From Eggerthellaceae bacterium UBA3686 (GTDB lineage: Bacteria; Actinomycetota; Coriobacteriia; Coriobacteriales; Eggerthellaceae), in contig DFIX01000005.1 in the NCBI GenBank assembly GCA_002371495.1, forward strand, positions 89,807-153,806: 64,000 nt of DNA, given 5' to 3'. Of this stretch, positions 34,838 to 43,379 are shown in pieces. The notes under the pieces are model-generated. The model worked only from the letters and a program-made list of their open reading frames with translations, was not told the origin of the DNA and ran no database searches. The position numbers and the translations under genes are program-made. Numbering within the stretch: position 1 is the stretch's first letter; each line of letters begins with the position of its first letter.

Positions 34838-35623
34838 ATGCTACTTGTGATCGATGTGGGAAACACCCAGACGGTACTGGGGGTTTACGAAAGTGACGTG
34901 CTGGTTGGCATGTGGCGCATGGCCACGAGCAAGCACGAAACCTCCGACGAGCTGCGCGCAAAGGTCTTGCCGCTTCTTGGGATGGAAGGCGTCGATGTCG
35001 CCGACATCGACGGCGCCGCTATAGCGTCGGTGGTGCCTTCCCTCACATCTGCCTGGCAGCGGGCGCTTGAACGGCTTATCGGCAGGCAGCCCGTCATCTG
35101 CTCGGCAAAGAATGCGGTCGGATTGTTCGAGGCATCATACGATTACCCGGCCGAAATCGGCGCCGACCGCGTGGCGGATGCGGTTGCCGCACGGGCCATC
35201 TACGGGGCGCCAGTTATCGTGGTGGATTTCGGCACCGCCACGAATCTCGAAGTCATTGACGCAAGTGGGCAGTTCGTCGGCGGAATCATAGCGCCGGGTC
35301 TCGAGACTTCTGCTGCAGCTCTGTTCTTGCATGCCACGAAGTTGCCGGCAATCGAGCTCGCAGATCCTGGTACCGCAATCGGCAAGAGTACCGTGCATGC
35401 GATGCAGTCGGGCATCGTCTACGGCGAGGCTGACCGCGTCGACGGATTCGTGCACCGCATTTTCGCCGAGCTCGGCTACGAGGCGCCCGTGGTTGCGACT
35501 GGCGGACTCGCCACGACGATGGCGCCGTTGTGCGAAACGGTTACAGACAGTAATTCGGAGTTGACGCTCGAGGGCCTGCGGCTCGTTTACAATGCAGCTG
35601 AAGGCGTGCTGTGCGACAATTAG
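34838..35623 (+). CDS. coaX: Type III pantothenate kinase
   Basis: This enzyme phosphorylates pantothenate in the first committed step of coenzyme A synthesis. The 261-residue ASKHA-fold protein has LLVIDVGNTQTVLGVY at the N-terminus (phosphate loop), PAEIGADRVADAVAARAIYG, VVDFGTATNLEVID and GGIIAPGLETSAAALF, all CoaX signatures. The start is the ATG at 34838 with an AGGAAACG ribosome site. The lysine-rich protein gene follows 34 bases later and may be co-transcribed. Confidence 0.95.
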   Translation: MLLVIDVGNTQTVLGVYESDVLVGMWRMATSKHETSDELRAKVLPLLGMEGVDVADIDGAAIASVVPSLTSAWQRALERLIGRQPVICSAKNAVGLFEASYDYPAEIGADRVADAVAARAIYGAPVIVVDFGTATNLEVIDASGQFVGGIIAPGLETSAAALFLHATKLPAIELADPGTAIGKSTVHAMQSGIVYGEADRVDGFVHRIFAELGYEAPVVATGGLATTMAPLCETVTDSNSELTLEGLRLVYNAAEGVLCDN

Positions 35624-35657
35624 CAAAAATGATTGGCCCGACGAAAGGGGGATTCCC

Positions 35658-36209
35658 ATGGCCAAGGAGAACGGCATGTTGGAAGAAGAGCTCGGTGAGG
35701 TAATCGTCGATGATTCTGTGCAGTTTTCCGACGATGTCGAACAGGCCGAGCAGCAAGAGCGTCCTGTAGAAGACGAGGATGCGAAGAAGCCCAAGAAGCC
35801 CAAGAAGCCCAAGAAGTCGAAGCAGGCCGGTGCAGCCGAGGAATCCAAGAAAGACAAGAAAGCCAAGAAGGTGAAGAAGGCCAAGAAGGCCAAGAAGGCC
35901 AAAAAAGCCAAGAAAGAAAAGGCCGAAGTCGGGCTTGAAGCCGTCGAGCCGAATATCGTGTCCGACGATAAGCCGGTTGCCAAGAAGGCGAAGAAGGCCA
36001 AGAAGGCAAAGGCGCACAAAGAAGCGAAGAAATCCGGAAAGATGGGCAAGGTGAAGGCGGCTAAGAACACGACGGCCAAAACCGATGCCCATGAGGTAAA
36101 GTATAAAAAGCCCGTGCCCAAACGCGCCGTCAAGACGAAAGCGCCGAAAGCCGTCTGGATGACGAGCGGTTCCAAGCTCGACGAGCCGACGGTGCGCGCC
36201 GCGTCTTAA
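35658..36209 (+). CDS. Lysine-rich histone-H1-like protein
   Basis: This 183-residue protein has an acidic N-terminus (~1-45: LEEELGEVIVDDSVQFSDDVE) followed by long runs of KK/AKK repeats (KKPKKPKKPKK, KKAKKAKKAKK at ~48-95 and again at ~108-150) and a basic C-terminus with VPKRAVKTKAPKAVWMTSG. This resembles the eukaryotic-H1-like tails of bacterial nucleoid proteins, but there is no HU or SWIB domain. DNA or RNA binding is inferred from composition only. The ATG at 35658 follows AAAGGGG; a longer frame from 35592 overlaps coaX and is unlikely. It is probably co-transcribed with coaX. Confidence 0.75.
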   Translation: MAKENGMLEEELGEVIVDDSVQFSDDVEQAEQQERPVEDEDAKKPKKPKKPKKSKQAGAAEESKKDKKAKKVKKAKKAKKAKKAKKEKAEVGLEAVEPNIVSDDKPVAKKAKKAKKAKAHKEAKKSGKMGKVKAAKNTTAKTDAHEVKYKKPVPKRAVKTKAPKAVWMTSGSKLDEPTVRAAS

Positions 36210-36260
36210 GGGCCGGCCTTATGGCTCGAGCGTCGAAGGGCCATTTGAACTGATCTTTTG

Positions 36261-36295
36261 CCTGTCCGCCCTGCTCGGGAGAGCAGACAGGGTTG
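36261..36295 (+). terminator. Hairpin after the lysine-rich protein gene
   Basis: CCTGT plus CTGCTC pair with GAGCAG plus ACAGG (36261-36290) with a small bulge, followed by GTTGTTT. It is a plausible intrinsic terminator 52 bases after the stop. Confidence 0.6.
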
Positions 36296-36477
36296 TTTGC
36301 TTGGCTCCCGCTCGCCTATGCGAGGCTGAAAAGCCGGTGCTTGCGAGACCGTGCACGGCCCCATCGCCCCTGCGAGTACGGCGGGCGAAAGAGCGGGCGG
36401 CACTGCGGAAGGCTTCCGAGCCATGAAGAAGCGGCGCTAAAATGCGCTGGCGTTGTGTTTTGTCGTATCATGGGCGC

Positions 36478-39400
36478 ATGAATACAAAAGAAATCCTTGT
36501 TTCCAATACTGGTTCTGCCGACGATACGCGCGCTTTGGGCGCGCGTTTGGGTGCTTGCCTTGAGCCGGGCGACGTCGTGGCGCTGACCGGCGACCTGGGT
36601 GCGGGCAAGACCCAGTTCGTCCAAGGCGTGGCGGAGGGCCTGGGCGCCAAAGAAGTTCCAACGAGTCCCACGTTCAACATCGTGCTGACGTACGGCTCGG
36701 GGCGGTTGCCGCTACATCATTTCGACTTGTACCGGCTCGATGACGAGCGGCAGCTCGACGACATCGGGTTGCGCGAGTACCTGGAATCGGGCGGGGCGTG
36801 TTTCGTGGAATGGGCCGAGAAATTCCCGGGCGCCTTCGACGAGCTGCTGCATGTCTCGATCGGCAAAACGAGCCCCGACGCGCGCAGCGTGACGGCGCGT
36901 GCCGAGGGAGCGCGCCCGGCTGCGCTGCTCGATGCGTGGCAAAGCGCCTGCGCAGGCGGCGCATCGGGGCAGGGCGCTCCTCGCAGTGCGCTTGCATATG
37001 GCCAGCCGGCTGCCGGTGCGGCCGTTGCCCCTTCACGCGAAGGTGAGCCACAGCTCGATAGCCAGGGCTTTTCGGATGCTGCTATGAAAGAAGGGCCGGT
37101 CGTTCTGGCCCTCGATACGGCGAATGAGGTCGTGGCCATCGGCATTGGCGTGCTCGTTTCGGCCAATCGATGCGTGCGCCAGCTGGCTACGCGCCAGATA
37201 CAAGCGCATCGCGCATCGAACACCCAGCTGCTTCCTCAGATCGATGATTTGCTCAGCCGCTGCGGCATAGGGCGCGACCGTATCGCCTGCGTTTGCGTCG
37301 GCCGCGGTCCGGGGTCGTTCACGGGCGTGCGAATCGCCATGGCAACAGCCAAGGGCATTGCAAGCGCGCTTGGCGTGGGCCTTGTGGGGGTGTCGTCGCT
37401 CGACGCGGTTGCCTTGAACGCCCAGCATAAGGGCATGCGCGGCAGCGCGCTTGTCGTGGCGGACGCCATGCGCAAAGAGGTGTACCCGGCGTATTTCGAG
37501 CTCGACGACGCTGGAGCCAGGCGCCTTGGTGCCGACCGGGTCGTCAAGGCCGAGGCTTTCGCCTTGCAGCTGAGCCAGGAGCGGGCCTGCGCGCGCGTCA
37601 TAATGGGCGATGCCCTCGTGAAATACCGCGAGCTCTTCGAGCCGTTCGGTGCAGTTTCGGATGAGGGGCTTTGGGCGGTAACCGGCTGCGGTCTTCTGTT
37701 GGCGCTGCAGGCGTCATGGCAGGCGGGCGAGTGCGACCCGCTTGATGCGCGCCGTCAAGACCCGGCGTTCGCGCTTCCCGTGTACACGCGCTTGTCCGAC
37801 GCGGAAGAGAACGAGCGCATCCGCCTGGCATCCGACAGCGCGAAGAACCTGGCCACTGGCGTGCAGGATGTAGCGCCCGACGGCGGCAAGGGTCGGGCGA
37901 CCATGCATGCCGCAGCACAGCTCGTGGCGCCCGAAAGCGACGACGGCGTTTCGTACCGGCCGCTCGACCAAGCATGTGCGGCCGAGGTGGCCCAGCTCGA
38001 ATCCAGCGCGATGGGAACCGACGCTTGGGCGGCGCATCTGGTCGAGGACGAGCTTTCTCACAAGGACCGCACCTGGTGGGTAGCCGAGGTCGACGGCGTG
38101 TTCGCAGGATATGCGGGCGGAATGGTCGTCGATGGCGACCTGCAGATTTTGAAAGTTGCCGTGAAGCCCACGTTCCGCAGGCGCGGAATTGCGCGCGAGC
38201 TCGTATCGCGCATTGCCGACGACGCGCGCAACCTGGGCGCGCACAGCTGCTCGCTCGAAGTCCGCGCGGGAAACACCGGCGCGCAGGCTTTCTACGCCCA
38301 GCTCGGACTTAAATCCATAGGCGTGCGCCCGCGCTACTACTCGGACCGCGAGGATGCCGTCATCATGCAAGGGCCGCTTCCCGTCCGTGTGCGCGATGTG
38401 GCCGGCATGCAGCTCCAGCATCACGAAGCCGGCGCGTCGGGTGACGGGCCCGAAGTGCAAAGGGGCCCTTATATCCTGGCCATCGAGTCGTCGTGCGATG
38501 AAACGGCGGCGGCGGTCGTCGACGGCGAGGGCGCGCTGCTTTCGGATGTCGTCGCCTCGCAGATTGATTTTCATTCGCGTTTCGGCGGAGTCGTTCCCGA
38601 GATTGCCAGCCGCAAGCACATCGAGGCCATTTGCGGTGTATGCGATGAGGCGCTTCGGACGGCAGGCAACGGGTGCGGGAAAACATCGCAGTTCGGGTGG
38701 CGCGATCTGAGCGCCGTGGCGGTCACGTACGCCCCCGGCCTCGTGGGCGCGCTCGTCGTAGGCGTCGCGTTTGCCAAGGGGGCCGCCTGGGCGCTCGATG
38801 TGCCGTTTATCGGTGTCAACCATCTGGAAGGGCACCTATACGCCAACAAGATCGGTGCGCAGGATTTCGAACCGCCTGCCGTCGTCTCGCTCGTGTCGGG
38901 CGGCAACACCATGCTCGTGCACATGCGCGGTTGGGGCGATTACGTCACGCTGGGGACGACTATCGACGATGCCGTGGGCGAGGCCTTCGACAAGGTCGCC
39001 AAGGCGCTTGGGCTGGGGTACCCCGGCGGGCCGGTCATCTCGAAGATGGCCGCGCTCGGCGATTCTGCCGCCATAGATTTCCCGCGCGCGATGCTGCACT
39101 CGCACGACCTGCGCTTTTCTCTCTCGGGCCTGAAGACGGCGGTCGTCAACTACATCAACAAGGAACGCCAGGCTGGCCGCGAGCTGCGAATTCCCGACAT
39201 CGCCGCGAGTTTCCAGCAGGCGGTCGTCGACGTGCAGGTCGCCAAAGCCAAGACCGCTTTGCAGCAGACGGGCGCCAAGACCTTCTGCCTGGGCGGTGGC
39301 GTCGCAGCAAATCCGACGCTGCGCGCGGCTTACGAAAAGCTTTGCCGGAAGATGGGCGTACGTTTGGTCATGCCGCCGCTCTCGAGCTGCGGCGACAACG

Positions 39401-39504
39401 CCGGCATGATTGCGCTCGTCGCCCTCGACCGCTACCGCCAGGGCCGCTTCTTCGACCTGTCCGCCGACGCCTACGCCCACGCCGACCTCGACGAACCGTA
39501 CTAA
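36478..39504 (+). CDS. Four-domain fusion TsaE-TsaB-RimI-TsaD (tRNA t6A synthesis plus GNAT)
   Basis: This single 1008-residue chain holds all three complex-forming t6A proteins. TsaE, ~1-145: Walker A GDLGAGKT, SPTFNIV, HFDLYRL, GACFVEWAEKF. TsaB, ~205-440: VLALDTANEVVAIG, VGRGPGSFTGVRIAMATAKG. RimI-type GNAT acetyltransferase, ~490-635: LKVAVKPTFRRRGIARELV, NTGAQAFYAQLGL. TsaD, ~662-1008: ILAIESSCDETAAAVVDG, NHLEGH metal histidines, SLVSGGNTML, LGGGVAANPTL and SSCGDNAGM. TsaB-TsaD-TsaE transfer threonylcarbamoyl to A37 of ANN-decoding tRNAs; RimI acetylates protein N-termini. Low-complexity linkers (~150-200, ~445-485, ~636-660) separate the units, with no internal stops. The ATG at 36478 fits TsaE homologues; no strong ribosome site is seen. 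TsaC is elsewhere. Confidence 0.95.
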   Translation: MNTKEILVSNTGSADDTRALGARLGACLEPGDVVALTGDLGAGKTQFVQGVAEGLGAKEVPTSPTFNIVLTYGSGRLPLHHFDLYRLDDERQLDDIGLREYLESGGACFVEWAEKFPGAFDELLHVSIGKTSPDARSVTARAEGARPAALLDAWQSACAGGASGQGAPRSALAYGQPAAGAAVAPSREGEPQLDSQGFSDAAMKEGPVVLALDTANEVVAIGIGVLVSANRCVRQLATRQIQAHRASNTQLLPQIDDLLSRCGIGRDRIACVCVGRGPGSFTGVRIAMATAKGIASALGVGLVGVSSLDAVALNAQHKGMRGSALVVADAMRKEVYPAYFELDDAGARRLGADRVVKAEAFALQLSQERACARVIMGDALVKYRELFEPFGAVSDEGLWAVTGCGLLLALQASWQAGECDPLDARRQDPAFALPVYTRLSDAEENERIRLASDSAKNLATGVQDVAPDGGKGRATMHAAAQLVAPESDDGVSYRPLDQACAAEVAQLESSAMGTDAWAAHLVEDELSHKDRTWWVAEVDGVFAGYAGGMVVDGDLQILKVAVKPTFRRRGIARELVSRIADDARNLGAHSCSLEVRAGNTGAQAFYAQLGLKSIGVRPRYYSDREDAVIMQGPLPVRVRDVAGMQLQHHEAGASGDGPEVQRGPYILAIESSCDETAAAVVDGEGALLSDVVASQIDFHSRFGGVVPEIASRKHIEAICGVCDEALRTAGNGCGKTSQFGWRDLSAVAVTYAPGLVGALVVGVAFAKGAAWALDVPFIGVNHLEGHLYANKIGAQDFEPPAVVSLVSGGNTMLVHMRGWGDYVTLGTTIDDAVGEAFDKVAKALGLGYPGGPVISKMAALGDSAAIDFPRAMLHSHDLRFSLSGLKTAVVNYINKERQAGRELRIPDIAASFQQAVVDVQVAKAKTALQQTGAKTFCLGGGVAANPTLRAAYEKLCRKMGVRLVMPPLSSCGDNAGMIALVALDRYRQGRFFDLSADAYAHADLDEPY

Positions 39505-39570
39505 GCGCTGCCCCCAATTCAGCGTCGCAAATCCCCGCATGACAAAACGGCATTCTCCTATTACTGTTAC

Positions 39571-39730
39571 GCCCCGCGAAAGCGCGGGCGGCGGCACGTG
39601 TTTGCTTGGCTTCGTCTTAGCCTATATGAATTTGTTTCTGACTACGCTTAGCGTATTCAGATAATAGTTCTGGAAGAATGCACAGGGGGAAGCTGAATCT
39701 TGCCCGGCCTCGCTGAATCGCTCACAACGA
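39571..39730 (+). repeat. Degenerate main repeat, type B, F orientation
   Basis: CGCGAAAGCGCGGGCGGCGG ... GTGTTTGCTTGGCTTCG and a CCTATATG match the type B left half; the right end AATCGCTCAC (39715-39724) matches the core end. The loop contains GGGGAAGCTGAATCTTGCCC, related to the extra hairpin in the 24.5-kb F copy. Arms no longer pair well. A GGGGAGTCTCCCC motif follows at 39746-39758. Confidence 0.6.
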
Positions 39731-39763
39731 GTGGGTGACAGAAAGGGGAGTCTCCCCAAATCG

Positions 39764-40522
39764 TCACTTGTGTGCGACGTGGACGGCGGCTATGCCGCCG
39801 GTGTAGTTCTTCCAGGTGATGTCGTGGAAGCCGGCGCCCTCCATCAGGGAGGCGAGGCCGCGCTGATCGGGGAATGCCCGAATCGATTTCGAAAGGTACA
39901 CGAAGCCGGATTTGTCGCCGGTGATAAGCCCGCCCCAGAAGGGTATGAGGTGCTTTAAGTAGAACATGTAGAGCGCGCGCCACACGGGGTTGGGCGGCGT
40001 CGAGAACTCGAGGCAAACGAGGGTCCCGCCGGGCTTGAGCACGCGGTACATTTCGGAAAGCGCGCGCGGCCGGTCGGGCATGTTGCGGATCCCGTATGCC
40101 ATGGTGATGATGTCGTAACTGGCATCGGCATAGGGAATGACCTGCGCGTCGACGACGTCGAAGTCGATGGGCGTGTCGCCGAAGTCGCCGCGAGCCTTGT
40201 GCATGCGTGCGACCTCGAGCATCTCGGGCACGAGGTCGGTGCACTGGATGTGGCGCGGATGGTGCGCGCGTGCCACCCAGCGCGACACGTCGCCCGTTCC
40301 GCCCGCTATGTCGAGCACGTCGTGCTCGGGCCTGATGGGGGCCTGGCGCATCATGCCGTCGAGCCAGCGCCGGTACGCGCCGAAGCTCGATACGGCGTTG
40401 AAGCGCTCGTACTTGCGGGCGATTTGCGAAAAAACCGACTTCACGCGCTCGGTCGAGAGCTCGGCAGGGGCCTCGAGCCCGGTCGCGGTGTCGATGGTGT
40501 GGGAGTGTGCGTTGTTTTCCAT
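39764..40522 (-). CDS. menG: Demethylmenaquinone methyltransferase
   Basis: This SAM-dependent enzyme makes the last C-methylation of menaquinone (UbiE/MenG family). The 252-residue protein has KYERFNAVSSFGAYRRW at the N-terminus, motif I VLDIAGGTGDVSRW, the family signature ITMAYGIRNMPDRPRAL, and RVLKPGGTLVCLEFS followed by FYLKHLIPFWGGLI. The ATG at 40522 is chosen because it matches homologue length; upstream frames are longer but unsupported. Menaquinone would link the hydrogenase and molybdoenzyme electron flow expected in this organism. It is convergent with the t6A fusion. Confidence 0.93.
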   Translation of the reverse strand: MENNAHSHTIDTATGLEAPAELSTERVKSVFSQIARKYERFNAVSSFGAYRRWLDGMMRQAPIRPEHDVLDIAGGTGDVSRWVARAHHPRHIQCTDLVPEMLEVARMHKARGDFGDTPIDFDVVDAQVIPYADASYDIITMAYGIRNMPDRPRALSEMYRVLKPGGTLVCLEFSTPPNPVWRALYMFYLKHLIPFWGGLITGDKSGFVYLSKSIRAFPDQRGLASLMEGAGFHDITWKNYTGGIAAVHVAHK

Positions 40523-40665
40523 GCGAAAGAGTATACCCCTTCGGTTCGGGCGCGCGAGCCGTATGACGCGGATACCGTATGAACTTCGGCGGTAGAACAT
40601 AAGGCGGTGTTATGATACTCGGATATGTGTAATCATTGCCGATTTTAAGGGCGGTAGGGAGCAAA

Positions 40666-40881
40666 ATGTCCAAAAAGCAGCAGAAGTCGAAGCAGAAGCT
40701 CACGACAGCTCAGAAGGAAGCGCGCATCAAGGCGGCAGAGGAGCGCGCGAAGCGCGAGGAAGAGGCGAAGGCGGCGAAAGCGCGCACGAAGCAGATCTTC
40801 ACGATCGTCGTTTGCGTTATCTTGGTGCTGGCGCTGGGAATCCCGACCATCGGTCTGGCAGCGCTCGGCGGCGGCGCGTAA
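40666..40881 (+). CDS. Small single-pass membrane protein upstream of tatA
   Basis: This 71-residue protein has a lysine/glutamine-rich, highly charged helical N-terminus (about 1-40, possible coiled coil, e.g. EERAKREEEAKAAKAR) followed by one membrane helix (IFTIVVCVILVLALGIPTIGL). The family is not recognised. It begins with ATG at 40666 after TAGGGAG and ends 18 bases before the tatA start, so it is probably the first gene of the tat-hyp operon. An accessory role in membrane assembly is only a guess from position. Confidence 0.7.
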   Translation: MSKKQQKSKQKLTTAQKEARIKAAEERAKREEEAKAAKARTKQIFTIVVCVILVLALGIPTIGLAALGGGA

Positions 40882-40899
40882 GGCGAAAGGAACCCTACC

Positions 40900-41451
40900 T
40901 TGTTTGGCATAGGTGGTTTCGAACTCTTCATCATCCTGATCTTTGGCTTTCTGATCTTCGGGCCCGAGAAGCTGCCCGAAATCGCCAAGATCGTGGGCAA
41001 GGGCATTGCGCGGTTCCGCCAGGCTCAGGACGAGATGAACGACGTCATAAAATCGACCGATATCTACGACCCCAACTCCGACGAGCCGTTCAAGGATCCC
41101 ATGCAGGCTCTCGACAAGCTGGCGCAGCATCAGGAAGACAAGCGCAAGGCCAAGGAGGCATCTGGCTCGGCGCAGAAAACGGCCAAGCCGGCCAAGGCGT
41201 CTTCCGAAGCGCAGCCGGCGGCGCCAAGCGCTGACGAAGGGCAGGCAGGCCCCCAAGAGCAGGCGGAAGCTCCGCGTCAAGAGAGCTTTACCGAGCGCAA
41301 GGCCCGTTACGAACGCGAGCGCGCGGCGCGCAAGGCCGCCGAAGGGAAGGCGGCAAGCGAGCTGGCCGAGAACGCATCGCCCGAAGAAGCCCAGAAGCCG
41401 GTGTCCGACGCGAAGAGCGCGCCTGCCGCAGCCGAGGGGGGTGACGAATAA
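40900..41451 (+). CDS. tatA: Twin-arginine translocase TatA/TatB-type subunit
   Basis: The N-terminus FGIGGFELFIILIFGFLIFGPEKLPEIAK would span residues 2-30: a short membrane helix, the FGPEKLPE hinge and an amphipathic helix, as in TatA/TatB. The 183-residue length and the long charged, alanine-rich tail are closer to TatB. With one such gene beside tatC, it may do both jobs, or a second tatA lies elsewhere. The start is TTG at 40900, preceded by GAAAGGA. Its TAA overlaps the tatC ATG by one base. Confidence 0.88.
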   Translation: MFGIGGFELFIILIFGFLIFGPEKLPEIAKIVGKGIARFRQAQDEMNDVIKSTDIYDPNSDEPFKDPMQALDKLAQHQEDKRKAKEASGSAQKTAKPAKASSEAQPAAPSADEGQAGPQEQAEAPRQESFTERKARYERERAARKAAEGKAASELAENASPEEAQKPVSDAKSAPAAAEGGDE

Positions 41452-42314
41452 TGCCCATCGGTCCTGCACGCATGCCCCTGATGGAGCACCTCGGCGAGCT
41501 GAGGATGCGCCTCGTGCGCATCGTGGTCGTCCTGATCGTCGGCTGCTTCGTGTTTTACCTGGCCTCAGGCACGGTCGGTCAGTTCCTGCTGCTGCCCATT
41601 GCCGAGTTCTTGCCCCAAGGTACCGACGGCAAGGTCGACCTGCAGTTCATAAACGCGCTCGACCCGTTCACCGTCAAGTTCAAGATCGCGTTCTGGATGT
41701 CGGTCGTGGCGACATCGCCCGTCATCCTGTGGCAGATACTGGCGTTCTTCCTGCCGGCGCTCAAGCCCAACGAGCGCAAGTGGTTCATCCCCACGTTCGC
41801 GGCGGCGGTTGCGCTGTTCATATTCGGCACCGTGTTCTGCTACCTCATCATCCTTCATCCCGCATTCCAATGGCTGACGGGCCAGGTCGAGGGCCTGGGA
41901 ACGGTGCTTCCCAATGCGGCCAACTACATCGACGTCATCATCAAGTTCGAGATCGGCTTCGGCATTGCCTTCGAGCTGCCGATCCTCATTTTCTACCTGG
42001 TGATCTTCGAGATCGTGCCCTACAAGAGGCTCCGCGCGAGCTGGCGGTTCGTGTATGTCGGCCTCATGGTTTTCGCCGCCATGGTCACGCCCGACGCCAA
42101 CCCGGTCACCATGCTGCTCATGTTCGCGGCGCTGCTGGGGCTCTACGAGCTGTCGTTGCTGCTTGCGCGCATCGTGCTGGCGCGCCGCATAAAGAAGCAG
42201 CAGGAAGAGGGCACCTACTACGGCGATGACGAGGACGCTGGCGAAGACGATACGGCTCTTGCCGCCTCCGGCGATGGCGAATCGCGCGGTCTGTTCGGTC
42301 GCAAGAAGGCGTAA
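41451..42314 (+). CDS. tatC: Sec-independent protein translocase TatC
   Basis: This is the receptor subunit of the Tat system for folded proteins such as Fe-S and molybdoenzymes. The 287-residue protein has six membrane helices and family motifs MPLMEHLGELRMRLVR, FVTVKFK-like DPFTVKFKIAFW, FFLPALKPNERKW, and FEIGFGIAFELPIL. The C-terminal ~45 residues are charged and cytoplasmic. It is coupled to tatA by an ATAATG overlap and followed 4 bases later by hypA. Note that the molybdoenzyme at 59.6 kb has no twin-arginine signal, so Tat substrates are others. Confidence 0.95.
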   Translation: MPIGPARMPLMEHLGELRMRLVRIVVVLIVGCFVFYLASGTVGQFLLLPIAEFLPQGTDGKVDLQFINALDPFTVKFKIAFWMSVVATSPVILWQILAFFLPALKPNERKWFIPTFAAAVALFIFGTVFCYLIILHPAFQWLTGQVEGLGTVLPNAANYIDVIIKFEIGFGIAFELPILIFYLVIFEIVPYKRLRASWRFVYVGLMVFAAMVTPDANPVTMLLMFAALLGLYELSLLLARIVLARRIKKQQEEGTYYGDDEDAGEDDTALAASGDGESRGLFGRKKA

Positions 42315-42318
42315 GGCC

Positions 42319-42684
42319 ATGCACGAGATGGGCATAATCTCGGGCGTCCTGGACGCCGTGAACGCTTCGGCAGCAGACGCCGGCGCCGAGCGCGTGCTGG
42401 CCGTGAACCTGCGCGTCGGCCGCATGACCGAGGCCATCGAAGATGCGCTGCACTTCGCGTTCGAGGCGCTCTCGGAAGGGACGCTCTCGGAAGGCGCTGA
42501 GCTGGTCATCCAGATGGTCGAACCAAGGAGCCTCTGCTTGGCCTGCGGAAACGAATTCGATCACGACCGTTTCCACCGCATATGCCCGGCGTGCGGCAGT
42601 TACGAAACGTCGCTTGTGGCGGGCCGCGAGCTCGAAATAGCCTCGATCGAAGTCGACCTGCCTGACGATGACGAGCAAGAATAG
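42319..42684 (+). CDS. hypA: Hydrogenase nickel-insertion protein HypA
   Basis: This 121-residue protein starts with the nickel-binding MHEMGI (Met-His-Glu) and carries the zinc site CLACGNEF...CPACGS (two CxxC pairs about 12 residues apart). HypA works with HypB to load nickel into [NiFe]-hydrogenase. The ATG at 42319 is fixed by the MHE requirement. It follows tatC by 4 bases and precedes hypB by 9, so the unit tatA-tatC-hypA-hypB is probably one operon, linking hydrogenase maturation with its export. Confidence 0.95.
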   Translation: MHEMGIISGVLDAVNASAADAGAERVLAVNLRVGRMTEAIEDALHFAFEALSEGTLSEGAELVIQMVEPRSLCLACGNEFDHDRFHRICPACGSYETSLVAGRELEIASIEVDLPDDDEQE

Positions 42685-42693
42685 GATTTACCC

Positions 42694-43344
42694 ATGAAGA
42701 TTGACCTGCACAAGCCGATTCTCGAGAAGAACGATGCGCTAGCAGCCGACTTACGTCGCCGTTTCGCCGAACACCACGTATACGTTGTTGACTTGCTCGC
42801 AAGTCCCGGTTCGGGAAAGACTTCCACGATTTTGGCGACGATCGACGCTTTGCGCGACGAGTTCAACATCGCCGTCATCGAAGGTGACATCGCGAGCTCC
42901 GTCGACGCCGAGAAGATCAAGGCCCAGGGCATCCCGGCAGTGCAGATCAACACCGGGGGCGCGTGCCACCTCGAGAGCGCCATGCTCAAGCGTGCGGTCG
43001 ACGTGCTCGACCTTGCGCGGCTCGACCTGATCATCGTTGAGAACGTTGGCAACCTCGTTTGCCCGACCGATTTCGATTTGGGCGAGAACGCCAAGGTCAT
43101 GATCTTGTCGGTTCCCGAAGGCGACGACAAGCCGCTGAAATACCCCGGCGTTTTCCAAGTGTCTGACGCCGTCATCCTTAACAAGGTCGACACGATGCCC
43201 GTGTTCGATTTCGACCGCGATGCCTTCGAGTCGGCGGTGCGCGACCTCAATCCGAAGGCGCCGATATTCCCGATTGCCGCGACGAAGGGCCAGGGCGTCG
43301 AGGAGTGGGCGAGCTGGCTAGCCGAGCGCGTGCGCGAGGCGTAG
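42694..43344 (+). CDS. hypB: Hydrogenase maturation GTPase HypB
   Basis: This GTPase delivers nickel to hydrogenase. The 216-residue protein has the P-loop LLASPGSGKTST near residue 36, VIEGDIASSVDAEKI, the metal-site segment INTGGACHLE, IIVENVGNLVCP and NKVDTMP (guanine specificity). It lacks the N-terminal histidine-rich nickel store and the CCxxC motif found in some HypB. It probably ends the tat-hyp operon. hypC-F and hydrogenase structural genes are not in the window. Confidence 0.95.
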   Translation: MKIDLHKPILEKNDALAADLRRRFAEHHVYVVDLLASPGSGKTSTILATIDALRDEFNIAVIEGDIASSVDAEKIKAQGIPAVQINTGGACHLESAMLKRAVDVLDLARLDLIIVENVGNLVCPTDFDLGENAKVMILSVPEGDDKPLKYPGVFQVSDAVILNKVDTMPVFDFDRDAFESAVRDLNPKAPIFPIAATKGQGVEEWASWLAERVREA

Positions 43345-43379
43345 CCGCCCGGCGGGGAAGTTGCGTCGAAGGATAGCAT

